A DNA stretch of 64,000 nucleotides, taken from IMG/VR virus record IMGVR_UViG_3300033981_002454, positions 23,102 through 87,101 of that record; one strand, given 5' to 3'. The notes beneath the pieces were generated by a model that worked only from the letters and a program-made list of their open reading frames with translations, did not search any database and was not told where the DNA came from. This DNA is from a virus. Below are positions 63,596 to 64,000 of the stretch, one piece after another. The translations under genes were made by a program, and so were the position numbers. Position 1 is the first letter of the stretch; each line of letters starts with the position of its first letter.

Positions 63596-64000
63596 ATGCC
63601 GCCATCCTTCCCGATCTCGCTCAACCCGGCAATCCACGACAAGCCAGCCTGGCGTGAGGAGTACGGCAGTAACTGGCAGCAGCGAACAGTCGATAGTGAC
63701 GGCCTCCTCCAATTGATCCGGGCGGGCACTGGCTGGATTGCTGCTGCCATGAGCTCAACCCACCGCACCACGTCCGCCTTCAAGTACGCGGATCTGGCAG
63801 TGGTCGACATCGACTACGGCATGGACCTGGAGGACTTCCTGACCCATGAGCTCGCTGCCTCCGCTCTCCTCTATTACACAACCGCCAGTCATCAGCCTCA
63901 GCCCGGAGCCAATCGCTTCCGGGTGGTCTTCCGTCTCCCTTGCCGCATCGACGACCCCGAGCTCTACAAAGCCGTCGTTACCCAGCTGATCGGCACCCTT
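63596..64000 (+). CDS. Replication/primase-like protein, C-terminus cut by window edge
   Basis: The open frame starts at ATG 63596 and reaches the right edge (135 residues, no stop). It begins MPPSFPISLNPAIHDKPAWR. A hydrophobic strand followed by two acidic residues (LAVVDIDYGMDLEDFLTHEL) and a later RFRVVFRLPCRIDDPELYKA segment recall the archaeo-eukaryotic-primase-type N-terminus of cyanobacterial plasmid replication proteins (CyRepA-like). It probably starts replication. The family call is from memory and covers only the visible third. Confidence 0.6.
   Translation, partial: MPPSFPISLNPAIHDKPAWREEYGSNWQQRTVDSDGLLQLIRAGTGWIAAAMSSTHRTTSAFKYADLAVVDIDYGMDLEDFLTHELAASALLYYTTASHQPQPGANRFRVVFRLPCRIDDPELYKAVVTQLIGTL

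Overview
The window looks like most of one tailed-phage genome. It is cut at both ends: the gene at 1-344 runs off the left edge and the gene at 63596-64000 runs off the right. The host is probably a picocyanobacterium (Synechococcus/Cyanobium-like). Reasons are the cyanophage-type major capsid protein, a small protein ending in a VPNCVP motif, paralogues starting with a W-K-x-L-C-A-E-L motif, a right-edge gene resembling cyanobacterial plasmid replication/primase proteins, and a GC-rich composition with many tiny overlapping genes. Host and lineage are inferred. No rRNA, tRNA, CRISPR array, integrase or reverse transcriptase was recognised.

Layout. (1) 1-2513, minus strand: a head-associated gene and the major capsid gene. 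The capsid gene is split by a group I intron (1235-2248) that carries a LAGLIDADG endonuclease gene. (2) 2596-12776, plus strand: two overlapping free-standing LAGLIDADG-family genes, a 2364-residue repetitive tail fibre and three small tail-related genes. (3) 12760-30179, minus strand: the virion operon, with a C39-like peptidase, scaffold, portal, large terminase, a probable small terminase, a 949-residue protein of 11-residue repeats, and nine or ten probable internal virion proteins. (4) About 30.2-30.9 kb: the divergent switch region, with an unexplained GC-rich stretch followed by a pyrimidine-rich tract. (5) 30.9-52.7 kb, mostly plus strand: small early-type genes. Ten copies of a hairpin element (core CTCAGCAGTGCACAC) stand in front of them, often directly after a terminator. 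This part holds an SSB-like protein, a split FGE-sulfatase/C-type-lectin gene with nine copies of its C-terminal segment, Gp157-like and DUF932 proteins, a GHKL ATPase joined to a zincin-like motif, a gp88-family protein, two small membrane proteins, a glycosyltransferase, a possible sliding clamp and a second SSB-like protein. (6) 52.7-60.0 kb, plus strand: a subtilisin-like protease with two discoidin-like domains, a tightly coupled string of small genes, a PD-(D/E)XK nuclease and a dCTP deaminase-like enzyme. (7) 60.0-62.5 kb, minus strand: an HNH endonuclease, a VPNCVP microprotein and three virion-like membrane-associated proteins. (8) 62.7-64.0 kb: a leftward Xre-type regulator diverges from a rightward replication/primase-like gene.

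The most unusual feature is at 34.1-36.4 kb. An FGE/C-type-lectin core gene stops just before the point where the family's C-terminal RGGSW...GFRVV segment should begin. That segment is instead encoded nine times nearby, as small translationally coupled genes or as in-frame triplets. The copies differ mainly at positions where diversity-generating retroelements mutate AAC codons, yet no reverse transcriptase or template repeat is visible. Other points of interest are the recurrent hairpin element, the three-gene homing-endonuclease cluster at the capsid gene, and the 470-base portal/scaffold overlap.
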